DNA of 64,000 nucleotides from Epilithonimonas lactis (GCF_900110605.1 NZ_FOFI01000001.1:682001-746000); one strand, 5' to 3'. Shown: positions 43,793 to 53,443, counted from the stretch's first letter. The notes: generated from the sequence alone by a model not told the origin. Numbers and translations are program-made.

Positions 43793-44558
43793 TTTTGGCT
43801 TCATTTAAAAAGTTATCAGAATGGTCTCGTCTCAAAGTCAGGAATTGAAAGTAAACATTTTTAATTTCAGTAGGCGTCAGTTCGGTATCGTTCCATTGCA
43901 ACCAATCTTCAGGAATCAGTTCTGCGATCTCTCTCAAAACGTCGTCCGTCAATATCGCTTTGAATCTTTCATTGGCAGAATCCAATTCAGAAGCTTGAGG
44001 CAACAAAACGTGGTCTTTGATCATCACAAACGGACTCACGGCATTCTTTTCCCAATTGTCCCAAGAATGGTGGAAGTAGAGCGAGGCACCGTTGTCGATC
44101 AGCCATAATTCTTTGTGCCACATCAGCATATTCGTATTTCGGAAAGTACGGTCGATATTAGTAAGGAACGCATCCAGCCAAACAATCTCAGAAGATAATT
44201 TGGAATCAATTTTCACAGCGCCCGGATCGTAAGTGATGGCGCCGGAAAGGTAATGCAGAGCGAGATTCAGTCCGCAACTGCCTTTCAAAAGGTCTTGGAT
44301 CTCTTCATCGGCTTCACTTCTTCCAAAATCAACCGAAAGATTCGCAAACACCAATTCCGGAATTCGAAATCCCAAAACCTGCGAAATTTTCCCACCGATC
44401 AATTCAGAGATCAAAGCTTTGACGCCATGTCCAGCACCTCGAAACTTCAAAACATATTTGAAATCGTCGTCCGCTTCCGCCAACGCTGGCAGAGAACCAC
44501 CTTCCCGCAATGGCAGGATGTAGCGTGTGACGGTAACTGTTCTTAGGGATAAGTCCAA
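43770..44558 (-). CDS. HipA-like kinase
   Basis: 262 aa with a TTG start at 44558; no in-frame ATG or GTG exists before the kinase core. YVLKFRGAGHGVKALISELI contains the phosphate/ATP-binding region, LDAFLTNIDRTFRNTNML is the HipA catalytic loop (Asp-x4-Asn-x-Asp-Arg in looser form), and LWLIDNGASLYFHHSW the metal-binding Asp. Shorter than full HipA (about 430), it lacks the N-terminal subdomain, so it belongs to the small HipA_2-type group. Substrate unknown. Confidence 0.75.
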   Translation of the reverse strand: MDLSLRTVTVTRYILPLREGGSLPALAEADDDFKYVLKFRGAGHGVKALISELIGGKISQVLGFRIPELVFANLSVDFGRSEADEEIQDLLKGSCGLNLALHYLSGAITYDPGAVKIDSKLSSEIVWLDAFLTNIDRTFRNTNMLMWHKELWLIDNGASLYFHHSWDNWEKNAVSPFVMIKDHVLLPQASELDSANERFKAILTDDVLREIAELIPEDWLQWNDTELTPTEIKNVYFQFLTLRRDHSDNFLNEAKNARAKVI

Positions 44559-44855
44559 TTTGTAATTTTTTGTAAAAATAAGGATTAGGAAATTAATGTA
44601 TGAAGGTCTAAAAATTTATTTCATTAGTTCAGTAGATAAAAGATTTATAATGTTCTGATTGCTTGATTATTGTAAAAGCTGAAAGGTAATTGCTCTAAGA
44701 GGTCAGTTACGGCAATGTAAATTGAAAGTTAAATTAATGAATTCGCATTTTTTTGATTTTTCTTTAGAGATGTAGTATTTAAAATAATATATTTGTGATA
44801 AATATTCATTGATAATGATTTATTATAAAACTATTAATTTTTAAATTTTAAAACC

Positions 44856-45698
44856 ATGAAAAAAATCTATTTTTTAATTACAGCGATGTTGATGAGTTTG
44901 GTACTTATCAATGCACAAACGAGTACAGAACAGTTTGAAACAGAATCGTCTGGAAGTACAAGTTTTACAGACAATGGTGTGATTTTCAACATCATATCGA
45001 ACAATGCACCAGCTTCTCTTTTTGATATTGGTGTTTTCCCAGGCACAGGATGGAATGGTACGCAAACTGACAGCAGGTATATCGATAATACTGGAACTGC
45101 CACTTTAGCCAATGCTAATTCTTCTTTTAGTATAAAGACGACTTCTAATCTATTCAAGGTCAATAGGTTTTGGGTGTTTGTAGCTAATCATTTTGTCAAT
45201 CAAAACTCTGTGGGAACGCTTACGGTGACTGGAAGATTGTCAGGAGTTACAAAGTACAGTCAGACAAAATCTACAGGATTTGCCACTGCTTTGGGTTCAA
45301 CAAATGGATATACGCTGATTGATCTTACTAATCTTAATGGTCAGAATTATTCCAATATCATCATTGATGAGCTTCGAATTACGCTTGGTGGTGAATATCG
45401 TTATCTTGGTCTTGATGCTTTCACTTGGGTAAAGGACACAGGTCTTGTCCTAGCTGTGGATGATACTATTAATGGAAAAAATAATTTCCAGATCTACCCT
45501 AATCCTACTTCAGATTTTATCAATTTCAAAAATGCAGAGTCGATAGAAAAAGTGGAGATCTACGACCTTAGTGGCAAGCTATCGATCAGTGCTTCAAATG
45601 CGACAAAGGTCAACGTTTCCCAACTGGAAAAAGGAACTTACACAGTAAAGGTGAAAACCAAAAACGGAATAGGAAATTCCAAGTTCATCAAAAAGTAA
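44856..45698 (+). CDS. T9SS-dependent secreted protein with C-terminal sorting domain
   Basis: 280 aa. Signal peptide ends in LINAQ (residue 21). A 190-residue domain of unknown fold follows. The C-terminal 75 residues form a type A sorting domain: FQIYPNPTSDFINFKNAESI, KVEIYDLSGKLS, and the end GIGNSKFIKK. The type IX system exports it through the outer membrane to the surface or medium. A weak TATATTTG promoter element lies at 44788-44795. Its catalytic role, if any, is unknown. Confidence 0.9.
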   Translation: MKKIYFLITAMLMSLVLINAQTSTEQFETESSGSTSFTDNGVIFNIISNNAPASLFDIGVFPGTGWNGTQTDSRYIDNTGTATLANANSSFSIKTTSNLFKVNRFWVFVANHFVNQNSVGTLTVTGRLSGVTKYSQTKSTGFATALGSTNGYTLIDLTNLNGQNYSNIIIDELRITLGGEYRYLGLDAFTWVKDTGLVLAVDDTINGKNNFQIYPNPTSDFINFKNAESIEKVEIYDLSGKLSISASNATKVNVSQLEKGTYTVKVKTKNGIGNSKFIKK

Positions 45699-45724
45699 AG
45701 TCATTAGGCATCAATGAATATTTT

Positions 45725-45752
45725 GCCGGAGGTCATTTCTTCCGGCTTTTTT
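45725..45752 (+). terminator. Terminator after the T9SS protein gene
   Basis: GCCGGA and TCCGGC arms with a nine-base loop and a T run. Separates the gene from the nitronate monooxygenase gene. Confidence 0.75.
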
Positions 45753-45858
45753 ATGCTCTTTAAAAAACGAATCCCTATTTTTGGAAAAAATAAAAACAAT
45801 GTCCAGTTTCATAGATTTTGGATTAGCCAAAAAATCATTTGAGAATAAACAATCAGAG

Positions 45859-46794
45859 ATGAATAGGATCACACAGCTTTTCAATATCAAATATCCGATC
45901 ATCCAAGGCGGCATGATCTGGCATTCCGGATGGAAGTTGGCTTCTGCAGTTTCCAACAATGGTGGATTGGGACTAATTGGTTCGGCGAGTATGTATCCGG
46001 ATATTCTAAGAGAAAATATTCGGAAATGTAAAGCGGCGACCGATAAACCTTTCGGGGTCAACATCGCTTTGCTTTATCCAAACATCGATGAGATCATTAA
46101 TATCATCTTGGAGGAAGGCGTGAATATCGTTTTCACATCGGCAGGAAATCCAAAAACCTACACCGAAACTTTAAAGAAAGAAGGCATCAAAGTCGCTCAC
46201 GTGGTCGCGAGTTCAAAGTTTGCAGTGAAATGTCAGGATGCAGGCGTAGATGCGGTTGTAGCAGAAGGTTTTGAAGCGGGTGGACACAACGGTCGTGAAG
46301 AAACAACAACACTTTGCCTGATTCCGAATGTGAAAAAACACATTGGTGTTCCACTCATCGCAGCGGGCGGAATTGGATTGGGAAGTCAGATGAAAGCAGC
46401 GATGATTCTCGGTGCAGACGGCGTTCAGATTGGTTCTCGTTTTGCAGCAACGTTTGAGGCTAGTTCGCACGAGAATTTCAAAAATAAGATCGTTGAACTG
46501 AATGAAGGCGACACGCAATTGACCTTGAAGGAATTAGCGCCAGTTCGATTGGTCAAGAATAAATTCTACCACAATCTGGAAAGTCTGTACGAATCTGGCA
46601 GAAATGTTGAAGCGTTGAAAGAAACTCTCGGAAGAGCACGCGCAAAACTCGGCATGTTCGAAGGTAATCTCACGGAAGGCGAATTGGAGATTGGACAAGT
46701 TTCTGCTTTGATAGATGAGATTCTTCCCGTAGAAAAAGTCTTTGAAAATTTAATTAAGGAATTCAACGAAGCAAAAGTAGATCTTACTTTGTAA
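45859..46794 (+). CDS. Nitronate monooxygenase (2-nitropropane dioxygenase-like)
   Basis: 311 aa from the ATG at 45859, which begins MNRITQLFNIKYPIIQGGMI, the common N-terminus of the family; an ATG at 45799 would add a 20-residue extension. A TATTTTTG promoter element lies at 45776-45783. IIQGGMIWHSG is the FMN-binding first strand, and GGIGLGSQMKAAMILGADGV is the phosphate-binding C-terminal part of the TIM barrel. Oxidises nitronates to protect against nitro compounds; the physiological substrate is not clear. Confidence 0.85.
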   Translation: MNRITQLFNIKYPIIQGGMIWHSGWKLASAVSNNGGLGLIGSASMYPDILRENIRKCKAATDKPFGVNIALLYPNIDEIINIILEEGVNIVFTSAGNPKTYTETLKKEGIKVAHVVASSKFAVKCQDAGVDAVVAEGFEAGGHNGREETTTLCLIPNVKKHIGVPLIAAGGIGLGSQMKAAMILGADGVQIGSRFAATFEASSHENFKNKIVELNEGDTQLTLKELAPVRLVKNKFYHNLESLYESGRNVEALKETLGRARAKLGMFEGNLTEGELEIGQVSALIDEILPVEKVFENLIKEFNEAKVDLTL

Positions 46795-46827
46795 GAAGAT
46801 AAAAGGAAAAAGATTCAAGGTCGAAGG

Positions 46828-46848
46828 CTTCGAGAGCCTCAGCCTGAC
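46828..46848 (+). repeat. CTTCGAG-CCTCAG repeat fragment
   Basis: CTTCGAGAGCCTCAGCCTGA is a variant of the unit found at 58098 and 58259 (CTTCGAGAACCTCAGACTGA). Lies in the short gap before the DUF4268 gene and can form a GGCTTCGAGAGCC hairpin. Confidence 0.5.
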
Positions 46849-46884
46849 AATCGCTCATCATTGATCAATCATCATTTATATATT

Positions 46885-47313
46885 ATGTTCTCCAAACAAG
46901 AAGCGCAACAACTCAAAACAGAATTCTGGACGGCTTTTGGAAAGGCTTTTCCGAGAAAATGGTTGTTGTACGACACCAAGATCAAGGATTTTTCTTTCAA
47001 ATTCTCTGCAGACAACAAAAAAGCGGAGGTCTCAATTGATATCGAAATGAAGGATGAACTTTTCAGAAATGCTTATTTTGAGAAGTTTCAGTCTCTGGAA
47101 GATCTGTTGAGAGATGAGATTGGCGAATTCCAAATGGATGAATTTTATACGTTAGAAAACCGAAAAGTCATCAGCCGGATTTGGGTAGAAAAGCACAATG
47201 TCAGTATTTTCAACAAACAAACCTGGCCAGACACTTTTGACTTCTTCGTCGAGAAAATGAACGCCTTCGAAATGTTCTATTATGAATACGAGGATTTCAT
47301 CAAATCAATTTAA
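46885..47313 (+). CDS. DUF4268 protein
   Basis: 142 aa from the ATG at 46885; an earlier TTG at 46861 is possible. The block TEFWTAFGKAFPRKWLLYDT and the end AFEMFYYEYEDFIKS match DUF4268, a Bacteroidota family often found beside nuclease or regulatory proteins. Acidic C-terminal half. No enzymatic motif is visible, and function is unknown. It is followed 32 nt later by another small gene, possibly in one operon. Confidence 0.75.
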   Translation: MFSKQEAQQLKTEFWTAFGKAFPRKWLLYDTKIKDFSFKFSADNKKAEVSIDIEMKDELFRNAYFEKFQSLEDLLRDEIGEFQMDEFYTLENRKVISRIWVEKHNVSIFNKQTWPDTFDFFVEKMNAFEMFYYEYEDFIKSI

Positions 47314-47345
47314 ACAGAATACATCATACTTTTTACATTAAGTCC

Positions 47346-47582
47346 ATGAAAAAAATTACAATAAAAGCCAACGACTTCTTCGAATTACTAAAACTGAAAG
47401 GCGAATCGATGTGGGATATTTTCGCACAATTAATTGGTGATGAAGAGAAGGAAATTACATTCGTAGATGATAAGGACGAATATCTTTTCCATTACATTTT
47501 GCCAACCACTTTGGAAAAACTACAAGAAGATAAAGTGCTTTTCTCAAAAGAATACGCTGATAAGTTATCAGGAAGCAATTAA
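47346..47582 (+). CDS. Small hypothetical protein
   Basis: 78 aa, no recognised domain. Compact and charged (KANDFFELLKLKGESMWDIF, EEKEITFVDDKDEYLFHYI). Follows the DUF4268 gene by 32 nt on the same strand and converges with pnuC. May be a partner of the DUF4268 product, but this is only positional. Confidence 0.6.
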   Translation: MKKITIKANDFFELLKLKGESMWDIFAQLIGDEEKEITFVDDKDEYLFHYILPTTLEKLQEDKVLFSKEYADKLSGSN

Positions 47583-47592
47583 AAAGTTCCTG

Positions 47593-48273
47593 CTAAATTT
47601 GATGGAAAGTCTCATTTTTCGCTAAGCTTTTCTTCCATTCCAAATAGCCGATGATTGCCATCGCTGTAAAGATAATGTATTGGATGGCTGTGATTCCCAA
47701 TCCTTTGTAAACCATCATTGGGATACAGATAAAATCGGCAACGATCCAAAAGATCCAATTCTCAATGTTCCGTTTGGCCATAAAAAACATCCCGACCAAA
47801 AATAAAGAAGTGGTGATGATGTCGGTGTAGTTTGCCCAATCGAGGTGGTAAAGTCCCAGCCTCACACCGGTCATAGAAAATTGATTATCAATATAAGGTT
47901 TGAAATAATAGACCAATCCCACAAATACCAGACTTCCCACAAATAAGGCACTTCCGATCTGCCAATCTTTCTTACTTGCTTTTTTGACTTCCACGTGGAT
48001 GTTGTCATCCGAATGTTTTGACCAAAGAATCCAGCCATAAACACTCATCACCGTGTAATAGATGTTGATCAACATGTCGCCCAATAGTCCAAAAACGTAC
48101 ATGATATAGATGAAAAGCACCGTGGAAATAATGCCTGTAGGATACACCCAAATGTTTTGTCTGATGGAAAAGTAAACGCTAAGTAGACCAAAGATAACAG
48201 CAATTGCTTCAAAATAAATAAGATAAGTCTCGTAGGAACTGTACTGCGCAGTGAGAGTTTGTAAAAAATCCAT
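47593..48273 (-). CDS. pnuC: Nicotinamide riboside transporter PnuC
   Basis: 226 aa from the ATG at 48273; a TTG two codons earlier is also possible. Seven hydrophobic segments. YPTGIISTVLFIYIMYVFGLL and the late WIFWIVADFICIPMMVYKG with its conserved Trp are typical PnuC features. Inner-membrane facilitator for nicotinamide riboside, supplying NAD. No riboswitch structure or regulator is visible in the 180-bp leader. Confidence 0.9.
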   Translation of the reverse strand: MDFLQTLTAQYSSYETYLIYFEAIAVIFGLLSVYFSIRQNIWVYPTGIISTVLFIYIMYVFGLLGDMLINIYYTVMSVYGWILWSKHSDDNIHVEVKKASKKDWQIGSALFVGSLVFVGLVYYFKPYIDNQFSMTGVRLGLYHLDWANYTDIITTSLFLVGMFFMAKRNIENWIFWIVADFICIPMMVYKGLGITAIQYIIFTAMAIIGYLEWKKSLAKNETFHQI

Positions 48274-48449
48274 TTTCAAAGATAATTATTAAGCTTCAGA
48301 AAGTCTGGTAAAATCTGGAATTAATACAAATAAGTAAAATTATTTAGTTAAAAAAAGTTAAGGATGACATTTTTTTAATATTTTCGTAATTCAAAACAAA
48401 CAAACAGAAGAAAAGCCCCTCATTTTTTTGGGGATAAAAAAATTAGATT

Positions 48450-50093
48450 ATGGCAAACATTTGGATTAAGAAGCCAATGGAAGCGTATGAAGCAGACATC
48501 AAAAAGAGTCAGCTGAAACGCGTATTGGGGAAATGGAGTTTAACGGCTATTGGAATTGGTGCTATCATTGGAGGTGGCATTTTTGTTTTAACAGGTACAG
48601 GCGCTTACTATAATGCTGGTCCCGCGTTGGCACTTTCATTTGTTGTAGCTGGCATCGCCTGTGTTTTTGCAGCACTTTGTTACGCAGAATTTGCATCGAT
48701 ATTACCAGTTGAAGGTTCGGCTTACGCTTACGCTTACGGAACAGTAGGGGAGATCTTCGCTTGGATCATTGGTTGGGGATTGATCTTGGAATATGCCATG
48801 GGATCAATGACGGTCGCCGTTTCGTGGTCCGGCTATTTTGGGAAATTGCTCAAGATGTTCGGTCTGCATCTACCTTATTGGATGACCACAGATCCAGGAA
48901 CTGCGAAGAAAGCCTTTGGAGAAGCGACTTCACAGATTGCTGCTGGAGGATTGCCATTGGAGAAATTACAGGCTTTTCAAGAAACCATCAATAATTTCAA
49001 CGCCGCACCTGAACTTTTGAATTTCAAACTGTTCTTGAACCTTCCCGCGCTACTGATCGTTTTGGTAGTGATCTCAATCTTAGTAAGAGGAACTAAAGGC
49101 GCAGCTAAAGCCAATAACTTTATCGTAATACTGAAAGTGTCTGCTATTATTTTCGTGATTGTAGCTGGTGTATTTTTTATCAATGTTGAAAATTGGACAC
49201 CTTTCATTCCAGAAGCTACAACGATAATTGAGAACGGAAAATCCGAACCAGCCTATGGTTACAGTGGGATCATCGCCGGAGCGGCCGCAATTTTCTTTGC
49301 GTACGTAGGTTTTGATGCTGTTTCAACACAAGCAGGCGAGGCGATCAATCCGAAAAAAGACGTTCCTTTTGCGATCATCACTTCATTGGTGGTTTGTACG
49401 GTTTTATACATTTTGGTATCATTGGTCTTGACCGGAATGATGCATTACACAGACTTCAATCCACTAGGCAAATATCCGGACGCGATCAAAGCACCGGTTG
49501 CTTACGCTTTTGATATTGCAGGACAGGCTTGGGCTGGTTACATCATCACGATTGCAGCTACAGTAGGTTTGATCTCGGTTTTGATGGTGATGATCATGGG
49601 ACAATCCAGGATTTTCTTGGGAATGTCAAAAGATGGTTTGATCCCTTCGACGTTCTCAAAAGTTGATGCCGAAGCAGGTGTTCCCAAAAAGAATCTTTAC
49701 ATCTTGGGCGCAGTGATCGCAGTAGTTGCAGCATTCACGCCGATCAACGACTTGGCGCACATGACCAGTTTTGGGACATTGTTTGCCTTCACTATGGTTT
49801 GTGTAGCGGTTTGGATCTTGAGAAAGAAAGAACCGAATCTTCAAAGAAACTTCAAAGTTCCAATGTTGCCGGTTGTTGCAACGCTTGGGATCTTGATCAA
49901 CGTTTATTTGATTTTCAACCTTAGTCCAGAAGCTCAGAAGTACTCATTGGCGTGGCTGGCGTTAGGTTTCGTCATCTATTTCCTTTACAGTAAAAGAAAT
50001 TCCAAGATGCAGAATGGCGGATTTGGAGAGACTTTCAAGGCAGAGCAAACACCTTTGGAAGAAGTGGACGTCGATATCGACAACAAACATTAA
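48450..50093 (+). CDS. APC-family amino acid permease
   Basis: 547 aa with about 12-13 hydrophobic segments. The first, AIGIGAIIGGGIFVLTGTGA, is the glycine-rich unwound helix that binds the substrate amino group. VGFDAVSTQAGEAINPKKDV is the conserved mid-protein loop. Resembles the cationic amino acid transporter subgroup (CAT/YfnA-like). The extended loop between about residues 140 and 195 is usual in this clade. Substrate is not certain. Confidence 0.9.
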   Translation: MANIWIKKPMEAYEADIKKSQLKRVLGKWSLTAIGIGAIIGGGIFVLTGTGAYYNAGPALALSFVVAGIACVFAALCYAEFASILPVEGSAYAYAYGTVGEIFAWIIGWGLILEYAMGSMTVAVSWSGYFGKLLKMFGLHLPYWMTTDPGTAKKAFGEATSQIAAGGLPLEKLQAFQETINNFNAAPELLNFKLFLNLPALLIVLVVISILVRGTKGAAKANNFIVILKVSAIIFVIVAGVFFINVENWTPFIPEATTIIENGKSEPAYGYSGIIAGAAAIFFAYVGFDAVSTQAGEAINPKKDVPFAIITSLVVCTVLYILVSLVLTGMMHYTDFNPLGKYPDAIKAPVAYAFDIAGQAWAGYIITIAATVGLISVLMVMIMGQSRIFLGMSKDGLIPSTFSKVDAEAGVPKKNLYILGAVIAVVAAFTPINDLAHMTSFGTLFAFTMVCVAVWILRKKEPNLQRNFKVPMLPVVATLGILINVYLIFNLSPEAQKYSLAWLALGFVIYFLYSKRNSKMQNGGFGETFKAEQTPLEEVDVDIDNKH

Positions 50094-50100
50094 AAATATA

Positions 50101-50129
50101 AATTCCGCCTCGTGCGGAATTTTTTTTTG
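50101..50129 (+). terminator. Terminator after the permease gene
   Basis: AATTCCGC pairs with GCGGAATT with a five-base loop and nine Ts. It begins 7 nt after the stop codon. Confidence 0.85.
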
Positions 50130-50225
50130 GAGCTTCATCCCGCTATCCGCTATTACTCCTCGCTCCAAGGCTTTTTCCTTCGCTTGCTGTGGGGTAACCG
50201 CTACTATCGGGGCTATGGGCTTGGT
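50130..50225. repeat. Intergenic repeat-like sequence
   Basis: Contains CCCGCTATCCGCTATTA and GGTAACCGCTACTATCGGGG, words typical of dispersed intergenic elements in Flavobacteriia genomes. Only one copy is in this window, so the assignment rests on recollection. The rest of the 274-bp gap to the next gene holds nothing clear. Confidence 0.35.
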
Positions 50226-50367
50226 TTGTCAATCACATTTTGCCAAAGTTAGGAGGGAATTGACATATTACACATTGCAAAAAACCAATATTTACATTGT
50301 CATGCTGAGGTTTTAGAAGCATCCAATAAATTCACAATATTTTACAAACTTTCATTAAATTTATAAA

Positions 50368-51387
50368 ATGAAAAAACTAAGTCTCCTCCTCCTCTTGATC
50401 TCCATATTCGGTTACTCCCAAAAATTCAAGGTCGACACTTTGTTGACCGACAAGATCAGCATTCGGGCCATACAACTCTGGTACGGGAAAGTGTGGTATT
50501 CTGGAACAGATTCCAAATTTGGATTTGTAGATCTGAAGGATCGATCTGAGAAGAAGCAAATTTTACTTTCTGACAAAAAATTGCAGTTTCGAACTTTGGC
50601 TCAAAACAAGAAAAACTTCTACGCCATCAATATAGAAAGTCCAGCTTACTTCTTTCAAATTGATAAAAAAAATTTAGATTATAAAGTTGTTTTCAATGAC
50701 AAAGACAGTACTGCTTTTTATGACGCATTGAAATTCACGGACAATAATTTTGGAATTGCATTTAGTGACCCGACAAACAATCAGCGTTTAAATATTTCTC
50801 AGACCAGAAACGGCGGTGCAAAATGGATCCACTGCAACGATTGCAAAGATTTTCCATACTTAGAAAAAGGTGAAGCTGCATTTGCCGCAAGTAATACGAA
50901 TATCTCAAGTTTTGGAGATGCGATTTGGATCGCAACTGGCGGGAAAAAATCCAGAATATATAGAATGAGAAACAAAGATTGCAACTGGGAAGTTTTTGAA
51001 ACACCTTTCACGCAAGGGACATCTTCCCAAGGCATCTATTCCATAGATTTCTATGATGAAAACTTCGGAATCGCAGTCGGCGGAGATTACACCAAACAAT
51101 CTGATAATATCAACAACATCGCGACCACAAACGATGGCGGAAAAACCTGGAAGATCCAAGCCAGCGGACAAAACGCCGGCTACATGACCTGCGTCAAATT
51201 CCGTCCGAAGACCAAAGGAAAAGAGATTGTCGCGGTCGGCGATCAGCATATCAGCTTTTCGGAAGACTTCGGAAAAACATGGACCGAGATCTCCGAAGAG
51301 AAAAATCTCTACACCTGCGAATGGCTGGATGAAAATACGTTGATTCTGGCAGGAAAAGATAAGATCATCAGAGTGAATTTCCAATAG
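50368..51387 (+). CDS. Secreted beta-propeller protein (BNR/YCF48-like)
   Basis: 339 aa. Signal peptide ends in FGYSQ (residue 18). The whole length is made of propeller-like repeats with Asp-box motifs: TNDGGKTWKIQ and SEDFGKTWTEI are textbook, TRNGGAKWIH is a variant. Similar proteins are annotated as oxidoreductases or photosystem assembly-like factors without proof. Extracytoplasmic location is inferred. Stands alone. Confidence 0.8.
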   Translation: MKKLSLLLLLISIFGYSQKFKVDTLLTDKISIRAIQLWYGKVWYSGTDSKFGFVDLKDRSEKKQILLSDKKLQFRTLAQNKKNFYAINIESPAYFFQIDKKNLDYKVVFNDKDSTAFYDALKFTDNNFGIAFSDPTNNQRLNISQTRNGGAKWIHCNDCKDFPYLEKGEAAFAASNTNISSFGDAIWIATGGKKSRIYRMRNKDCNWEVFETPFTQGTSSQGIYSIDFYDENFGIAVGGDYTKQSDNINNIATTNDGGKTWKIQASGQNAGYMTCVKFRPKTKGKEIVAVGDQHISFSEDFGKTWTEISEEKNLYTCEWLDENTLILAGKDKIIRVNFQ

Positions 51388-51498
51388 AATTTGATGTAAT
51401 GAGATTCATTGGATTTTAATTGACATTCTGTTTTGTTATTTATAGCAAGACCTACCACATTGGCATAACAATATCATGTGAATCATAAATATTATAAT

Positions 51499-52650
51499 AT
51501 GAATCAAACCTACCCATTTTACCTCAAACTTTCCTGCATCCTGATCAGTATTTTGATCTTAGGATTTTTGGCCATCATTGGTCAGCAGATTTTGATTCCA
51601 ATGGTTTTGGGATTGTTGATCGCAATCTTGCTTATGCCAATGTGTCGTTTCATGGAGAAGCGATTGCGACTCCCAAGAGGTGTGTCTTCGGTCGTGGCGA
51701 GTCTTTTGGCTTTGGCGATCATCGGCGGCGTGATCTACGGCTTGTCTATTCAGGTGGCGAAACTCTCCAATGACTGGCCTCAGTTCCAAAAACAATTCAT
51801 GGATCTGACGGATGATCTGCAAAGTTGGATCTCCAGAACATTTGGGGTGCGTAGAAAAGATCAGTTGTTGTATCTGAATGATACGGCAAAAAAATCCATC
51901 AGTACTGGAACGGCAATTTTGGAAACCGCGCTCAAGTCCATAGGTTATGTTTTGATGCTAACGGGTTTCACATTTTTGTTTACCTTGTTTTTTCTTTTGT
52001 ACAGAACGCATTTGCTTAAGTTCTTGGTCGCAAGTTTTTCTGAGACCTACCACAAAACAGTTTTCGAGATCATCGATAATATCCAGTTTATGGTGAAGAA
52101 ATATTTGGTTGGATTATTTCTCCAGATGCTCATTGTCACGATTCTATCTTTGATAGCGTACACAATCATTGGTGTGAAATATAACTTCATGCTCGCGATT
52201 CTCACCGGAATTCTGAATATTCTGCCTTACATCGGGATTTTCACGGCGCTTTTGATCGGTGCTTTGATCACGTTTGCAACTTCCGGCGTAAGTCACGTGT
52301 TGTTCATTGTCATTACGATTGTGGTGATCCACGCGATCGATGGTAATATTATTATGCCTAGAGTCGTGGGTTCCAAAGTGAAGATCAATTCGTTGATCGT
52401 GATCATCGGTCTGGTGATTGGCGAGATGCTTTGGGGAATTGCAGGAATGCTGCTGACGATACCAGTTTTGGCGATTATGAAAATCATTTTCGATAGGGTG
52501 GAAGGTCTTCAATCCTGGGGATTCCTGATGGGTGAGGATGAGGATGTTCCAATCTTCAAATCGACTTTTGACAAATATTTTTTGGTCAAGAAAACGAAAA
52601 TTGAAAAGGTGGAAATCATTCCTGGTTCGGACGATGAACCGAAAAATTAA
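51499..52650 (+). CDS. AI-2E-family transporter (TqsA/PerM-like)
   Basis: 383 aa from the ATG at 51499; a GTG at 51478 would add 7 residues. Seven to eight hydrophobic segments with a large loop near residue 105-150. GILNILPYIGIFTALLIGAL and GMLLTIPVLAIMKIIFD are hallmark C-terminal regions. Such proteins export small molecules (AI-2 in TqsA) or act in Na+/H+ exchange; function here is not defined. Confidence 0.85.
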   Translation: MNQTYPFYLKLSCILISILILGFLAIIGQQILIPMVLGLLIAILLMPMCRFMEKRLRLPRGVSSVVASLLALAIIGGVIYGLSIQVAKLSNDWPQFQKQFMDLTDDLQSWISRTFGVRRKDQLLYLNDTAKKSISTGTAILETALKSIGYVLMLTGFTFLFTLFFLLYRTHLLKFLVASFSETYHKTVFEIIDNIQFMVKKYLVGLFLQMLIVTILSLIAYTIIGVKYNFMLAILTGILNILPYIGIFTALLIGALITFATSGVSHVLFIVITIVVIHAIDGNIIMPRVVGSKVKINSLIVIIGLVIGEMLWGIAGMLLTIPVLAIMKIIFDRVEGLQSWGFLMGEDEDVPIFKSTFDKYFLVKKTKIEKVEIIPGSDDEPKN

Positions 52651-52680
52651 TGTGAAAATGCACTTTAAAGCTTGAAACCC

Positions 52681-52781
52681 GCAGCCCGACTTGAACGGAG
52701 CTCTTTTTCTTTTCGTTGCCTGAGCATAGTCGAAGGCAACGAAAAGAAAAAAGCGGGAGTGGAAGGCGGATAAAGCTGCCC
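52681..52781 (+). repeat. Dispersed 100-bp palindromic element, copy A
   Basis: Runs from GCAGCCCGACTTGAACGGAG to GGCGGATAAAGCTGCCC. A strong central hairpin has arms CTTTTTCTTTTCGTTGCC and GGCAACGAAAAGAAAAAAG, with loop TGAGCATAGTCGAA. GCAGC and GCTGC form short inverted ends. Copy B at 58393 is nearly identical apart from its loop; copy C at 25058 is diverged and inverted. Confidence 0.9.
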
Positions 52782-52802
52782 AAAATATTTTAAAATTAAA
52801 CT

Positions 52803-53417
52803 ATGAAAAAATTAAGTTTCTTATTCGTTATATTCTCTTTGTTTTTGAATGCGCAAACCAAAAAGGAAAACATCGACGCAATACGAAAGTTCCAAAAAGA
52901 ACTGGACGCCGAATATCTGAATCCGAAAGAATCGCCGTTGCGAGGTGATAATCTGACGAATTTCAAAAAGCATCCGTTCTTCCCGATCGATTTGAAATAT
53001 CGAGTGACTGCCAAATTTATCAAGACCGAAGATCCAGTGCCGTTTGAATTGCCTACATCATCGGGGAAATTTCAAAGTTATCAGGAGTTTGGAACTGCGG
53101 AATTCGAGATCGATGGAAAACAGTATGCTTTAAAGATCTATCAAAATCTAAGATTGATCAAAATGGAAAAGTACAAAGACCATCTTTTCCTGCCTTTCCG
53201 AGATGAGACCAATGGCAAGGAAACCTATGGCGGCGGAAAATATATGGATCTGAGTATTCCGAAAGGTGACGAAATCGTTCTGGATTTCAACCGATCTTAT
53301 CAGCCATTTTGTGCGTACAATGCGTATGATTACAACTGCCCGATCGTTCCGGAAGCGAACAAATTGCCTGTTAGAATAGAAGCTGGCGTGATGTATGACG
53401 ACGTTTATCATCATTGA
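52803..53417 (+). CDS. DUF1684 secreted protein
   Basis: 204 aa. Signal peptide MKKLSFLFVIFSLFLNAQ. The block SPLRGDNLTNFKKHPFFPID and FLPFRDETNGKETYGGGKYM identify DUF1684, whose members are exported or membrane-anchored in Bacteroidota and actinobacteria. The late sequence DFNRSYQPFCAYNAYDYNC is the most conserved part of the family. Biochemical role unknown. Confidence 0.9.
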   Translation: MKKLSFLFVIFSLFLNAQTKKENIDAIRKFQKELDAEYLNPKESPLRGDNLTNFKKHPFFPIDLKYRVTAKFIKTEDPVPFELPTSSGKFQSYQEFGTAEFEIDGKQYALKIYQNLRLIKMEKYKDHLFLPFRDETNGKETYGGGKYMDLSIPKGDEIVLDFNRSYQPFCAYNAYDYNCPIVPEANKLPVRIEAGVMYDDVYHH

Positions 53418-53443
53418 TATCACTGAGATCGTAATTATTAAGA

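Noticed and set aside
43770-44558. Full-length HipA toxin of a HipBA module
   Set aside because: Too short (262 aa), lacks the N-terminal HipA subdomain, and has no HipB-type helix-turn-helix gene beside it.
48274-48449. NAD- or thiamine-type riboswitch ahead of pnuC
   Set aside because: No recognisable riboswitch core or long helices in this AT-rich gap.
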